NCBI GenBank assembly: GCA_900318795.1
Contig: ONLU01000027.1
Location: 1 to 51,222, forward strand
From: an uncultured Prevotellaceae bacterium
GTDB lineage: Bacteria; Bacteroidota; Bacteroidia; Bacteroidales; Bacteroidaceae
Direction of reading: 5' to 3'
DNA: 51,222 nt
Positions 15,965 through 25,074 of the stretch are shown in pieces. The notes below the pieces were generated by a model, which was not told the DNA's origin, did not search any database, and worked only from the letters and a program-made list of their open reading frames with translations. The position numbers and the translations under genes were made by a program. Every line of letters starts with the position of its first letter. Position 1 is the first letter of the stretch.

Positions 15965-18067
15965 ATGCAAGACATCCTGCAACAAGACCTACAATACCTG
16001 CCGGGGGTGGGTCCCCAGCGCAAGAGGATGCTCAACGAGGAGTTGGGCATCCAGACGTATGGCGACTTGTTGCAGTACTATCCCTACAAGCACGTAGACC
16101 GCTCACGGCTCTACAGCATCCGCGAACTGACAGGCGACATGCCTTTCGTACAGGTGAAAGGCCACATCCTGAGTTTCGAGACGTTCAAGATGAGTGCCCG
16201 CAAGGAACGCGTCGTCGCCCACTTCACGGACGGCAGCGGGAAGGTGATGGACCTGACATGGTTCAATGGCGGCAAATATGCCAAGCAGCAATATAAAATA
16301 GGTACGGAGTATATTGTCTTCGGACGACCTAACGTCTACAACGGACGCATCAATGTCACCCACCCCGACATGGATGTGGCAGAAAAGCTGGAGTTGTCGG
16401 CTATGGGCATGCAGCCCTACTACAACACCAGCGAGAAGATGAAGAAGGCGGGCCTCAACAGCCATGCTCTTGAGCGGTTGACCAAGACACTCCTGGAGGT
16501 GCTGAAGACTCCCCTGGCAGAGACGCTGCCCGACTTCATCACCCAGAAACTGAACCTGATGTCACGCGACGAGGCTCTGCGCAAGATTCACTATCCGCAG
16601 AACGCCAAGGAACTGGAACGTGCCCGTGTCCGACTGAAGTTCGAAGAACTGTTCTACGTACAGCTCAATATATTAAGGTATGCCAGTGACCAAAGGCGCA
16701 AATACAGAGGATATGTATTCTCCAAGGTGGGCGAACACTTCAACAACTTCTACTCCCAAAACCTGCCCTTCCCCCTGACCGAGGCACAGAAGCGCGTCAT
16801 CCGCGAAATACGCAAGGACATGGGCAGTGGACGACAGATGAACCGCCTCCTGCAGGGCGATGTAGGCTCGGGCAAGACACTGGTGGCACTGATGTCCATG
16901 CTCATCGCCCTGGACAATGGTTATCAGGCATGCATCATGGCGCCTACGGAGATACTGGCCGAACAACACCTGCAGACCATCATGGACTTCCTGCACGACA
17001 TGCCCATCCGCGTGGCACTGCTGACGGGCATCGTCAAAGGCAAGAAGCGACAAGAGATACTGGACGGACTGCTGGACGGAACAGTCAACATCCTGGTGGG
17101 CACTCATGCGGTCATTGAAGACACCGTCCAGTTTGCCCGGCTGGGCATGGTGGTGGTCGACGAGCAACACCGCTTCGGCGTGGCACAGCGCGCCAAGCTG
17201 TGGAGCAAGAGCCAGAACCCTCCACATGTGCTCGTCATGACGGCAACACCCATCCCCCGCACGCTGGCAATGACACTCTACGGCGACTTGGACGTCTCCG
17301 TCATCGACGAGCTGCCACCAGGCCGCAAACCCGTCGTCACCCAACACGTCTTCGACCGCTCCATGCCGTCACTCTATGACGGTATAAGGAAGCAAATCCA
17401 CCAAGGGCGCCAGGTGTACATCGTATTCCCACTGATAGAGGAAAGCGAGAAGATAGACCTGAAGAACCTGGAAGACGGCTTTGAGGTGCTGACACAGGTG
17501 TTCCCAGAGTTCCGACTCAGCAAAGTACACGGCAAGATGAAGCCTGCCGACAAGGAGGCAGAGATGCAGAAATTCGTGCGTGGCGAGACGCAGATTCTGG
17601 TGGCTACCACCGTGATTGAGGTAGGTGTCAACGTACCCAACGCTTCCGTGATGGTCATCCTGGAGGCTCAGCGGTTCGGACTGAGCCAGCTGCACCAGCT
17701 CAGAGGGCGCGTGGGGCGTGGTGCTGACCAGTCGTACTGCATCCTGGTCACCAGCATGAAACTGGCAGAAGACACCCGCAAACGCATTGATATCATGTGC
17801 GAGACCAACGATGGTTTCCGCATTGCCGAGGCCGACCTGAAACTACGCGGACCCGGCGACCTGGAGGGGACCCAGCAAAGCGGAATGGCCTTTGATTTAA
17901 AAATAGCGGACATAGCACGCGACGGGCAATTGGTACAAATGGCACGCGACGAGGCACAACAAATCATCGAAAACGACCCAAATTGTACTTCAGAGAGATA
18001 TGCCCTGCTATGGAGAAGACTGCGTGAGCTACGTAAAACCAATATCAATTGGGGAGTCATCTCGTAA
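15965..18067 (+). CDS. recG: ATP-dependent DNA helicase RecG
   Basis: A 700-residue helicase, the normal length, that remodels stalled replication forks and branched DNA. An N-terminal wedge/OB region (about 60-160) precedes the helicase core. Walker A is GDVGSGKTLVAL (about residue 297), the DEQH box is VVDEQHRFGVAQ (about 397), and MTATPIPRT is motif III. C-terminal motifs are VATTVIEVGVNVP and QLRGRVGRG, and the TRG-type wedge-coupling region follows. It is the last gene of the pdxJ run. The family and completeness are clear. Confidence 0.96.
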   Translation: MQDILQQDLQYLPGVGPQRKRMLNEELGIQTYGDLLQYYPYKHVDRSRLYSIRELTGDMPFVQVKGHILSFETFKMSARKERVVAHFTDGSGKVMDLTWFNGGKYAKQQYKIGTEYIVFGRPNVYNGRINVTHPDMDVAEKLELSAMGMQPYYNTSEKMKKAGLNSHALERLTKTLLEVLKTPLAETLPDFITQKLNLMSRDEALRKIHYPQNAKELERARVRLKFEELFYVQLNILRYASDQRRKYRGYVFSKVGEHFNNFYSQNLPFPLTEAQKRVIREIRKDMGSGRQMNRLLQGDVGSGKTLVALMSMLIALDNGYQACIMAPTEILAEQHLQTIMDFLHDMPIRVALLTGIVKGKKRQEILDGLLDGTVNILVGTHAVIEDTVQFARLGMVVVDEQHRFGVAQRAKLWSKSQNPPHVLVMTATPIPRTLAMTLYGDLDVSVIDELPPGRKPVVTQHVFDRSMPSLYDGIRKQIHQGRQVYIVFPLIEESEKIDLKNLEDGFEVLTQVFPEFRLSKVHGKMKPADKEAEMQKFVRGETQILVATTVIEVGVNVPNASVMVILEAQRFGLSQLHQLRGRVGRGADQSYCILVTSMKLAEDTRKRIDIMCETNDGFRIAEADLKLRGPGDLEGTQQSGMAFDLKIADIARDGQLVQMARDEAQQIIENDPNCTSERYALLWRRLRELRKTNINWGVIS

Positions 18068-18111
18068 TATAATATTTAGTGTTAAAATACACATAAAGAG
18101 TGTTAACACAC

Positions 18112-18141
18112 TTGCTTTCTGAAAAATATTTTGTACCTTTG
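18112..18141 (+). promoter_or_regulatory. Promoter of the M23/LysM peptidase gene
   Basis: TTG (18112-18114), 19 bases, then TACCTTTG (18134-18141). Transcription would begin near 18146, about 20 bases before the ATG at 18167. Confidence 0.65.
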
Positions 18142-18166
18142 CATCGTTTTGTTTACATAACGAAAC

Positions 18167-19138
18167 ATGAGTAACAAAAGAACCAGAAATTTTATAATGA
18201 AAATACTGAAGACAATTGTATTCCTGACTATCGCAACATTTAGTTCTATTCCTACCATGGGACAAGACTTGTTGGCGCGTCAGGCACCCATCGATAGAAA
18301 GATGAAAGCAGTCGACAGCGTAGCATTGAACCGACTGATAGATTTTGAATCATACGAATCCCCCTCAGCAGACCTTTATGACGATTGGGACAACCTGCAT
18401 GCACACAGCCGTGTGACTGCCATGCCCGACACTTTCCGCATCTCGCTGAAAAACTTCTGCATGCCGACTACTAGCCGGGTGCTGACCTCCAACTTCGGTG
18501 CACGATGGGGACGCCAGCATAAGGGACTGGACATCAAGGTATATATTGGCGACACCATCCGCGCAGCATTCAGAGGAAAGGTTCGTGTCGTACAATACGA
18601 GGGCCGTGGCTACGGCAAATATGTCGTCATCCGCCACGACAACGGACTGGAGACCTACTATGCACACCTGTCCAAGCAGTTGGTTTATGAAGACCAGGAA
18701 GTACGCGCCGGAGACCCCATTGGCTTGGGTGGAAACACCGGACGCAGTACGGGTTCTCACCTGCACTTCGAGACTCGTCTGTGCGGTGTAGCACTGAACC
18801 CCGCGCTGATGTTTGACTTCCGCAATCAGGATGTGGTCGACGACTATTTCGTATTCCACAAATCCACCTACCAGAAGGAGTCTGCCCTCGCTAACCGTCT
18901 GCGTGGCGTCGGAGGTGCAAGCTTCGGTTCTAACAACAGGAGCGAGGAAGTGGAACTGGCTACAGCAGCACCTGCTGCCTCGTATGCACAGGAGACGCGC
19001 TTCCATAAGGTAAAGAAGGGTGAGACACTCTACTCTATTGCCCGTCATCGCGGAACCACAGTTGATGCCATCATGAAGCTGAACCACCTGAAGAAGAGTT
19101 CCAAGCTGAAGCCTGGTCAGATTCTGAAGTTCAACTAA
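18167..19138 (+). CDS. Exported M23 metallopeptidase with C-terminal LysM domain
   Basis: A 323-residue cell-wall hydrolase. The N terminus has a positive region and hydrophobic core (KTIVFLTIATFSS), a signal peptide; an internal ATG at 18197 is an alternative start. The LytM/M23 domain (about 108-220) keeps the zinc ligands in GRQHKGLDI and in SHLHFE, with YYAHLSK. A LysM domain (about 280-323) starts HKVKKGETLYSIA and binds peptidoglycan. It would cut or remodel cross-links in the periplasm. It stands alone under its own promoter and faces a second M23 gene. Confidence 0.92.
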   Translation: MSNKRTRNFIMKILKTIVFLTIATFSSIPTMGQDLLARQAPIDRKMKAVDSVALNRLIDFESYESPSADLYDDWDNLHAHSRVTAMPDTFRISLKNFCMPTTSRVLTSNFGARWGRQHKGLDIKVYIGDTIRAAFRGKVRVVQYEGRGYGKYVVIRHDNGLETYYAHLSKQLVYEDQEVRAGDPIGLGGNTGRSTGSHLHFETRLCGVALNPALMFDFRNQDVVDDYFVFHKSTYQKESALANRLRGVGGASFGSNNRSEEVELATAAPAASYAQETRFHKVKKGETLYSIARHRGTTVDAIMKLNHLKKSSKLKPGQILKFN

Positions 19139-19161
19139 TATTACAACAAGGAATAAACAAA

Positions 19162-19200
19162 GGGGAGGGACGTCCATCAGGTCGTCCCCCCGTTGTTTTT
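19162..19200. terminator. Terminator between convergent M23 genes
   Basis: GGGACG (19167-19172) and CGTCCC (19183-19188) form the core of a GC-rich hairpin followed by GTTGTTTTTG on the plus strand. A smaller hairpin, GCCTT/AAGGC-like, at about 19204-19218 may serve the opposite gene. Confidence 0.7.
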
Positions 19201-19218
19201 GTAAGCCTTCCGCAAAGG

Positions 19219-20271
19219 CTACCTGATGACATAGCCGTCCTTAGTCTTCTTGAAAGCCCCCAGACGGATGGTGTGGTTCACATGATCGAAATACTTATCG
19301 GAGTTAACATATTTCCCGTTCACGCGGGTCTCAAAATGCAGATGCTCCGTAGTGGCTCTTCCCGTGCGACCTGTCAGTGCTATCACCTGTCCGGCCTTCA
19401 CGTAGTCGCCTACCTTAACCATATTCTTGGAATTGTGGCTATAATAGGTTTCCAGACCATTCGGATGCTTGATGCGAATCAGATTACCATAGCCAGCATA
19501 TTTTGCCGAAAAAACAACCTCTCCGTCGAAGGCTGCAAAAATATTGTCGTTAGCCTTCGTCTTCAGGTCCGTACCCGTATGCTGCCTACCACCACGTCCG
19601 CCATAAGGACTGATGACCTTGGCTCCAGGCAACGGATAGCACCACCATTGGCGGGCTGTCTCTTCTTCAGGCAGAGGGGTTTTCAGCACACTGACATCCA
19701 CCTTCCAACTGTTCGTCTTCTGAAACAGAACCACCTGCTTGCGCAAACGGTGACTCTCCAAACTGAAGAAGATTTCAGGATTGACACGACTGCCATTCAC
19801 CATCATGGCAAACTCGCAATAGGTACGTCCTTTGTTGGTACCCACAATGGCAATGGTCTGTCCTGCCTTCACGCGATCGCCGGACTTCACCAGATTCTCG
19901 GCATTGTTGCCATAGACGGTTTCCAGTCCATTGCCGTGACGGACGACAATGACATTGCCGAATGGCGGATTGTTACGTGAAAGGCGTACGACACCAGCAA
20001 ACATGGCCTTCACGGCATCGCCTTTCCGCGTTTCTATCTCAACATTATAGTCCTTACCCATCTTTGCCTTACCCACGGGAAGCGGGAAACAATAGTCTTT
20101 GTCGCTTCCAGAAGTAAAGTCAATAGTAAAGGCATCAGACTTCTCAAACAACATAGGATCCTCCATGCTGACCTGCTGTTGCTCCAAGGCGGAGAACTTA
20201 GACTGCGCACAACTCGAAAGCGCCAGTATCAGTGCAGCAAAGAGTATAGAATACTTTATTTTCAATATCAT
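19219..20271 (-). CDS. Lipoprotein with two tandem M23 domains, the first degenerate
   Basis: A 350-residue predicted lipoprotein (lipobox ALSSC with Cys near residue 21). Two M23-like modules are visible. The first (about 60-185) keeps the fold signature GNVIVVRHGNGLETVYGNN but has lost the HxxxD and HLH zinc ligands. The second (about 212-335) has GRQHTGTDL and EHLHFE and looks active. The pattern suggests a periplasmic or outer-membrane-anchored peptidoglycan endopeptidase with a non-catalytic domain, as in activator LytM proteins. It starts one base after pgeF and ends the hpt-adk-obgE-pgeF run. Confidence 0.88.
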   Translation of the reverse strand: MILKIKYSILFAALILALSSCAQSKFSALEQQQVSMEDPMLFEKSDAFTIDFTSGSDKDYCFPLPVGKAKMGKDYNVEIETRKGDAVKAMFAGVVRLSRNNPPFGNVIVVRHGNGLETVYGNNAENLVKSGDRVKAGQTIAIVGTNKGRTYCEFAMMVNGSRVNPEIFFSLESHRLRKQVVLFQKTNSWKVDVSVLKTPLPEEETARQWWCYPLPGAKVISPYGGRGGRQHTGTDLKTKANDNIFAAFDGEVVFSAKYAGYGNLIRIKHPNGLETYYSHNSKNMVKVGDYVKAGQVIALTGRTGRATTEHLHFETRVNGKYVNSDKYFDHVNHTIRLGAFKKTKDGYVIR

Positions 20272-20272
20272 C

Positions 20273-21022
20273 TTATTTCAAAACTATAGCCGTATAGATT
20301 CTTCCAGAGTTGATACCTAACCGGCGAGCCGAGAAATACTGTTCGTACTGCTGATAGGTACAAATGTCCGACATCCAAACGTCCCGTACACCAACCGCTT
20401 CCAGCTGGATACGATTACACTGGGGGAGGTCCAGATGCCATTTTGCATACCGACGGGCTATGGGGGCCATATCGAAACCTGCGTCAGCAAACTGTTGGTA
20501 CACCTCGTCTCCCACCTCAAAGCTCTCCAACGAGATGCCCGGACCTATGACAGCCTTCAACTGGCAGGGCTGCGAGCAATAAGCCGTTTGCATTTGCCTG
20601 ACTGCTTCCTGGACAATGCGCTGTACCGTACCCCGCCATCCTGCATGTACGGCACACGCTGCGTGGTGTTCGGCATCATATAATAGAATAGGTATACAGT
20701 CAGCTGTTGACACCCCTATGCACAACCCCTTGACATCAGTCATGACAGCATCCACACCCTCCAGGACTTCCGCAGGCGGAGCATCCACCCGGCAAACCAC
20801 CGTACCGTGGGTCTGATGAGGCATGACGATGTGCTGCTCGGATACACCAATCAGCGCAGCCAGCGCCTGCCGGTTGCGGGCGATATGCTCTGGTGCATCA
20901 CCACAATAGTTGTTGATGTTGAAGTCTGCATAGTTACCCGTGCTGCATCCCCCTTGGCGCATGGTACTGAAAGCCAGCACCCCTGCACCCATATCGTAAT
21001 ATGTCAGCTGCGGACTACTCAT
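20273..21022 (-). CDS. pgeF: Multicopper-oxidase-fold purine nucleosidase PgeF (YfiH/DUF152)
   Basis: A 249-residue member of the YfiH family, known as peptidoglycan editing factor and as a purine nucleoside phosphorylase/adenosine deaminase in other bacteria. The zinc-binding set is visible: [10 protein letters not shown] (about 73-82), [12 protein letters not shown] (about 113-124) and [12 protein letters not shown] (about 131-142). Its start overlaps obgE by 8 bases, so the two are probably coupled. The role could be purine salvage or peptidoglycan fidelity; its neighbours hpt and adk favour purine metabolism (inference). Confidence 0.9.
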   Translation of the reverse strand: MSSPQLTYYDMGAGVLAFSTMRQGGCSTGNYADFNINNYCGDAPEHIARNRQALAALIGVSEQHIVMPHQTHGTVVCRVDAPPAEVLEGVDAVMTDVKGLCIGVSTADCIPILLYDAEHHAACAVHAGWRGTVQRIVQEAVRQMQTAYCSQPCQLKAVIGPGISLESFEVGDEVYQQFADAGFDMAPIARRYAKWHLDLPQCNRIQLEAVGVRDVWMSDICTYQQYEQYFSARRLGINSGRIYTAIVLK

Positions 21023-22184
21023 CCTCTGTATATTCGAAGTCTTCGTAGTCCTCGATATCCTCTACTTCTTCTTCGTCAATATACTCAATATCCTCGTCTT
21101 CACCCTCGTCAGCCAACTCCTCGGCAAAGCGAGCCATATCCTTGTCACGGTGCACCAGCGTATCTTCTGCCATCACGGCGGCCAGCTTGTTGCTCTCTGC
21201 ATTCAGTTCACGCCAGAGCACATCCTTGAGTTCATCAAGGCCTTTATTGGCTACAGCAGAGATAAAGACACAAGGCAGGTCCTGCGGAAGCGTCTCACGC
21301 AACATCTCTATCAGTTCATCGTCCAACAGGTCACACTTCGTGATGGCAAGCACACGATGTTTGTCCAGCATCTCCGGGTTAAACTGCCCTAACTCGTTCA
21401 GCAGGATTTCATACTCACGCTTGATATCGTCCGTATCACCCGGAACCATGAACAGCAACAGGGAATTGCGCTCAATATGGCGAAGGAAGCGGAGTCCCAG
21501 TCCCTTGCCTTCCGAGGCTCCCTCGATAATACCGGGGATATCGGCCATCACGAACGACTTGCTGTCACGATAGCCCACAATACCCAGCGAGGGTTCCATC
21601 GTGGTAAACGGGTAGTTGGCAATCTTGGGACGGGCATTGGAAAGGGCTGACAACAGGGTTGACTTGCCTGCATTGGGGAATCCCACCAATCCTACGTCTG
21701 CCAGCAGTTTCAGTTCCAGAATAACCGTCATCTCCTGCATCGGTTCACCGGGCTGTGCATAGCGTGGCGCCTGATTGGTAGCCGTACGGAACTGATAGTT
21801 GCCCAGTCCGCCTCGTCCGCCTTTCAGCAAGACTATCTCCTGACCGTCGTAGGTGACGTCGCAGACATACTTTCCCGTCTCTGCATCGTAGACCACCGTA
21901 CCGCACGGCACGTCAATATAGACATCCTTGCCGTCCGTACCATGACACTTGTCGCGCCCACCGTTTCCACCATGTTCTGCGAAAATGTGGCGCTCATACT
22001 TCAGGTGCAACAGCGTCCAGTAGTTATGGTTACCGCGCAGGATGATGCTGCCACCCTTGCCGCCGTCACCACCGTCCGGACCTCCGTTGGGGTTATACTT
22101 CACATGGCGGAGATGCATGGATCCCCGTCCGCCCTTGCCTGAACGGCATAGTATCTTGACGTAGTCTACGAAGTTACTCTCCAT
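21015..22184 (-). CDS. obgE: GTPase Obg/CgtA
   Basis: About 389 residues from ATG 22182-22184 ([11 protein letters not shown]); a longer start would run into a repeat-rich spacer. The Gly-rich Obg fold is at residues 1-158. The G domain has G1 [12 protein letters not shown] (about 167), G3 DIPGIIEGA (about 214) and G4 TKCDLLDD. The tail of about 40 residues is almost entirely Asp, Glu and Tyr. Obg acts in late 50S assembly and stress control. The acidic tail coding region overlaps the start of pgeF by 8 bases. Confidence 0.95.
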   Translation of the reverse strand: MESNFVDYVKILCRSGKGGRGSMHLRHVKYNPNGGPDGGDGGKGGSIILRGNHNYWTLLHLKYERHIFAEHGGNGGRDKCHGTDGKDVYIDVPCGTVVYDAETGKYVCDVTYDGQEIVLLKGGRGGLGNYQFRTATNQAPRYAQPGEPMQEMTVILELKLLADVGLVGFPNAGKSTLLSALSNARPKIANYPFTTMEPSLGIVGYRDSKSFVMADIPGIIEGASEGKGLGLRFLRHIERNSLLLFMVPGDTDDIKREYEILLNELGQFNPEMLDKHRVLAITKCDLLDDELIEMLRETLPQDLPCVFISAVANKGLDELKDVLWRELNAESNKLAAVMAEDTLVHRDKDMARFAEELADEGEDEDIEYIDEEEVEDIEDYEDFEYTEDE

Positions 22185-22219
22185 ACTAGTTATGCTAGTT
22201 TTACTAGTTCTACTAGATA
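22185..22219. repeat. Tandem nonamer spacer repeat between adk and obgE
   Basis: On the minus strand the spacer reads as four 9-base units, CTAGTAGAA, CTAGTAAAA, CTAGCATAA and CTAGTATGG, the last running into the obgE start codon. The adk stop also falls inside the array. Confidence 0.7.
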
Positions 22220-22785
22220 CTATCAATCACGTTGCAGATATCTGCAAAGATACGCTCCAGCGTACCATGTCCGTTGATATGATGGTGCAGTCCCTCCTTC
22301 TTATACCACTCGATGAGGGGTTGGGTCTGCGAATGGTATACCACCAGGCGCTTCTTGATGGTCTCCTCATTGTCATCGGCACGACCACTCTCCTGGCCGC
22401 GCTTGATGAGACGAACCATCAGTTCCTCCTCCGGCACGTCCAGTTCTATCATAGCTGCCACCTTGTCACCACGATCGTCCAGCATTTTCTTCAAGGCTTC
22501 AGCCTGTGGAATGGTACGGGGGAAACCGTCAAAGATGACACCCTTGTGACCGCGTCCGTACGAATCATACACATTGGCCAGTATGGAAATCATCAGGTCG
22601 TCAGGAATCAGGTTGCCCTTGTCAATAAAACTCTGGGCGGTCTTACCCAGTTCTGTACCGTTCTTGATTTCATTACGCAGCACATCGCCCGTAGAGATGT
22701 GTCCCAAACCATAGTGTTCTATCATCAGATCGCTCTGCGTTCCCTTACCAGAACCTGGAGCGCCAAAAATAACAATGTTCTTCAT
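22213..22785 (-). CDS. adk: Adenylate kinase (short form)
   Basis: 190 residues from ATG 22783-22785 ([19 protein letters not shown]). The open frame extends 46 codons upstream but that stretch has no conserved character. The P-loop is GAPGSGKGT, and [13 protein letters not shown] is the Adk signature; it lacks the long zinc-type LID, as in other Bacteroidetes. It interconverts AMP, ADP and ATP. It is second in the hpt-adk-obgE-pgeF run, after a 143-base gap. Confidence 0.95.
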   Translation of the reverse strand: MKNIVIFGAPGSGKGTQSDLMIEHYGLGHISTGDVLRNEIKNGTELGKTAQSFIDKGNLIPDDLMISILANVYDSYGRGHKGVIFDGFPRTIPQAEALKKMLDDRGDKVAAMIELDVPEEELMVRLIKRGQESGRADDNEETIKKRLVVYHSQTQPLIEWYKKEGLHHHINGHGTLERIFADICNVIDSI

Positions 22786-22928
22786 TTTAATTCTAATTTC
22801 TTGTTTATCCTGTTTAATTCTTGTTTCTTTTCCGTTATCAAACTTATACCATAAATCCGTTATCAAGTCGCTTTTTTGCGCCTCGACGTCACTGGGCAGA
22901 TGGGGAAGTTTAATCTGTCTCATAGCCG

Positions 22929-23465
22929 TTACTCTGCCAACGTGTAGATTTCCTTCAGTCCACGGCCTTGCTGGTCATAGTCCAAGCCATAACCCACAAT
23001 AAAGTCATTGGGGATAGAGAATGCGGCATATTCGATGTCCAGGTTTTCCTCCAGCTTATCGGGCTTGACAAACAGCGTACAGATGTGTACAGAAGCAGGA
23101 TGACGCGTACCCAATGACTCTATCATCTGCTTCATCGTACGACCAGTGTCTACGATGTCTTCCACGATGACTACATCACGGCCTGTCAGGTCTTCGTTGA
23201 TGCCCAACACCTCATGGACCTTACCCGTAGAGGTTACACCCTGGTATGACGCCAGCTTGACAAAGGAAATCTCACAGGGAATCGTCATCTCGCGCATCAG
23301 GTCTGCCGCAAAGATGAACGAACCGTTCAGCACACCAAGCAGCAGGGGATTCTTGCCTTCCATATCCCGACTAATCTTTGCCGCCAACTCTTTCACACGT
23401 AACTTGATTTCTGATTCCGAGATAGACGTCTTAAACGTCTTGTCCTTGATTTTAACAATGCTCAT
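22929..23465 (-). CDS. hpt: Hypoxanthine phosphoribosyltransferase
   Basis: 178 residues from ATG 23463-23465 (MSIVKIKDKTFKTSIS). The PRPP-binding motif VVIVEDIVDTGRTM sits near residue 103 with the two acidic residues, and NPLLLGVLNGSFIFAADL is the PPi loop region. The enzyme salvages hypoxanthine and guanine. A weak -7 element (TAATTTTG, about 23492-23499) lies upstream. It is divergent from the NAD(P)HX repair gene. Confidence 0.93.
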   Translation of the reverse strand: MSIVKIKDKTFKTSISESEIKLRVKELAAKISRDMEGKNPLLLGVLNGSFIFAADLMREMTIPCEISFVKLASYQGVTSTGKVHEVLGINEDLTGRDVVIVEDIVDTGRTMKQMIESLGTRHPASVHICTLFVKPDKLEENLDIEYAAFSIPNDFIVGYGLDYDQQGRGLKEIYTLAE

Positions 23466-23544
23466 TTTGATGTCGAAAAATAAAATTTGATGCAAAATTA
23501 CTAAATTTTCGGCAAAGAATGGACATAGATTAGCATATTTTTCG

Positions 23545-23552
23545 TATTTTTG
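23545..23552 (+). promoter_or_regulatory. Promoter -7 element giving a near-leaderless transcript
   Basis: TATTTTTG ends only seven bases before the ATG at 23560. With the usual start a few bases past the element, the leader would be about 0-4 bases. Confidence 0.5.
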
Positions 23553-23559
23553 CAGCCAA

Positions 23560-25074
23560 ATGAAGATTTTTACCAGTGCTCAGATACATGAGCTTGACAA
23601 ATATACCATAGAGAACGAGCCTATCTCAAGTCTCGATCTCATGGAACGTGCAGCAAAGACTTTGGTACAAGCTGTCACGAAACTATACCCACCATCAACA
23701 CCCGTTGTGGTCTTTGCCGGACCGGGGAACAATGGAGGCGACGCACTGGCAATGGCACGCATGCTTGCCGAAAAGGATTATCAGGTCATTGCCTATCTGT
23801 TCAATATCAGCAGTAACCTGTCGCCAGACTGTGCAGCCAACAAGACCCGCCTGCATGACTGCAAGAACGTCAAGGAGTTCATCGAGGTTGTCGACGAGTT
23901 CGAACCGCCCCGTCTGGAACAGGGCATGCTCATCATTGACGGTCTCTTCGGGTCAGGGCTCAACAAACCACTGGCTGGTGGTTTTGCCTCACTTGTCAAA
24001 TACATCAACTCCTCACCGGCACAGATTGTCAGTATCGATGTCCCATCGGGTCTGATGACGGAAGACAACAGTTATAATGTCCGCGCCAACATCATCCGGG
24101 CTACGATGACACTGACCCTCCAGTTGCCCAAGCTGGCATTTCTCTTTGCCGAAAACCAGACCTTCATCGGCAAACTCCGCGTACTGGACATCCGGCTCAG
24201 CCAGGAGGGTATCAACAAGACTGACACTGCCTATGCGTTTGTAGAGGAAGATCAGGTGCGCAAACTGCTGCTCGAACGCCCTGCCCATGCCCACAAAGGC
24301 CAGATGGGCAATGCCCTGCTCATTGCAGGCAGCTACGGCATGGCAGGAGCCGCCATCCTTGCCACACGGGCCTGTCTGCGCAGTGGTGTCGGCAAGGTGA
24401 CGGTGAACACACCGAAGCGGAACATTCCCATTCTGCAGGCGGCAGTACCAGAAGCAGTCGTACAACTCACTAACGAAGAGACTATCTTTGCCGAGGCTAT
24501 GGATACAGAAGACTTCGATGCGATGGGCATTGGACCTGGCATCGGGCAAAGCGAACAGACGGCAGTGGCATTGGTGGCTCAGATACGACGTACCCAATGT
24601 CCCTGTGTGGCTGATGCCGATGCACTGAACATTCTGGGCAATCGTCGCGCCTGGCTACAACAGTTGCCACAGGGCATTATCCTTACCCCACACCCCAAGG
24701 AGTTTGACCGACTGGAAGGACACTGTGCCGACAGTTACGAACGGCTGACCAAAGCCCGTAACCTGGCACAGCGGCTGAAAGGCTTTATCATCCTAAAGGG
24801 ACACCATACTGCCATCTGCCTGCCCGACGGCAATGTGCTGTTCAATGCCACAGGCAATGCCGGCATGGCTACTGCCGGCAGTGGCGATGTTCTGACGGGC
24901 ATCATCACGGGTTTGTTGGCGCGTGGCTACAAGCAGCAGGACGCCTGCATCCTTGGTGTCTATCTGCATGGATTAGCCGGCGACTTGGCCGCCAACGACT
25001 TAGGCGAAGAAAGCCTGATGGCAAGCGACATCATCCAATATATCCCACGAGCTTTTAAAAGACTTCAGGAATGA
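23560..25074 (+). CDS. nnr: Bifunctional NAD(P)HX epimerase / ADP-dependent dehydratase
   Basis: A 504-residue fusion that repairs hydrated NADH and NADPH. The N-terminal YjeF_N/NnrE epimerase (about 1-215) has GPGNNGGDALAMARML near residue 53. The C-terminal NnrD kinase-like domain (about 230-500) has KGQMGNALLIAGSYGMAGA and the active-site TAGSGDVLTGIITGLLARG near residue 443. The length and order match the bacterial fusion. The start is fixed by MKIFTSAQIHELDKYTIENE and by the promoter just upstream. The next gene overlaps by four bases. Confidence 0.95.
   Translation: MKIFTSAQIHELDKYTIENEPISSLDLMERAAKTLVQAVTKLYPPSTPVVVFAGPGNNGGDALAMARMLAEKDYQVIAYLFNISSNLSPDCAANKTRLHDCKNVKEFIEVVDEFEPPRLEQGMLIIDGLFGSGLNKPLAGGFASLVKYINSSPAQIVSIDVPSGLMTEDNSYNVRANIIRATMTLTLQLPKLAFLFAENQTFIGKLRVLDIRLSQEGINKTDTAYAFVEEDQVRKLLLERPAHAHKGQMGNALLIAGSYGMAGAAILATRACLRSGVGKVTVNTPKRNIPILQAAVPEAVVQLTNEETIFAEAMDTEDFDAMGIGPGIGQSEQTAVALVAQIRRTQCPCVADADALNILGNRRAWLQQLPQGIILTPHPKEFDRLEGHCADSYERLTKARNLAQRLKGFIILKGHHTAICLPDGNVLFNATGNAGMATAGSGDVLTGIITGLLARGYKQQDACILGVYLHGLAGDLAANDLGEESLMASDIIQYIPRAFKRLQE

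Noticed and set aside
22786-22923. Extended N terminus of adk (46 extra codons)
   Set aside because: The family begins at [13 protein letters not shown]; the extension has no conserved features and is best read as spacer.
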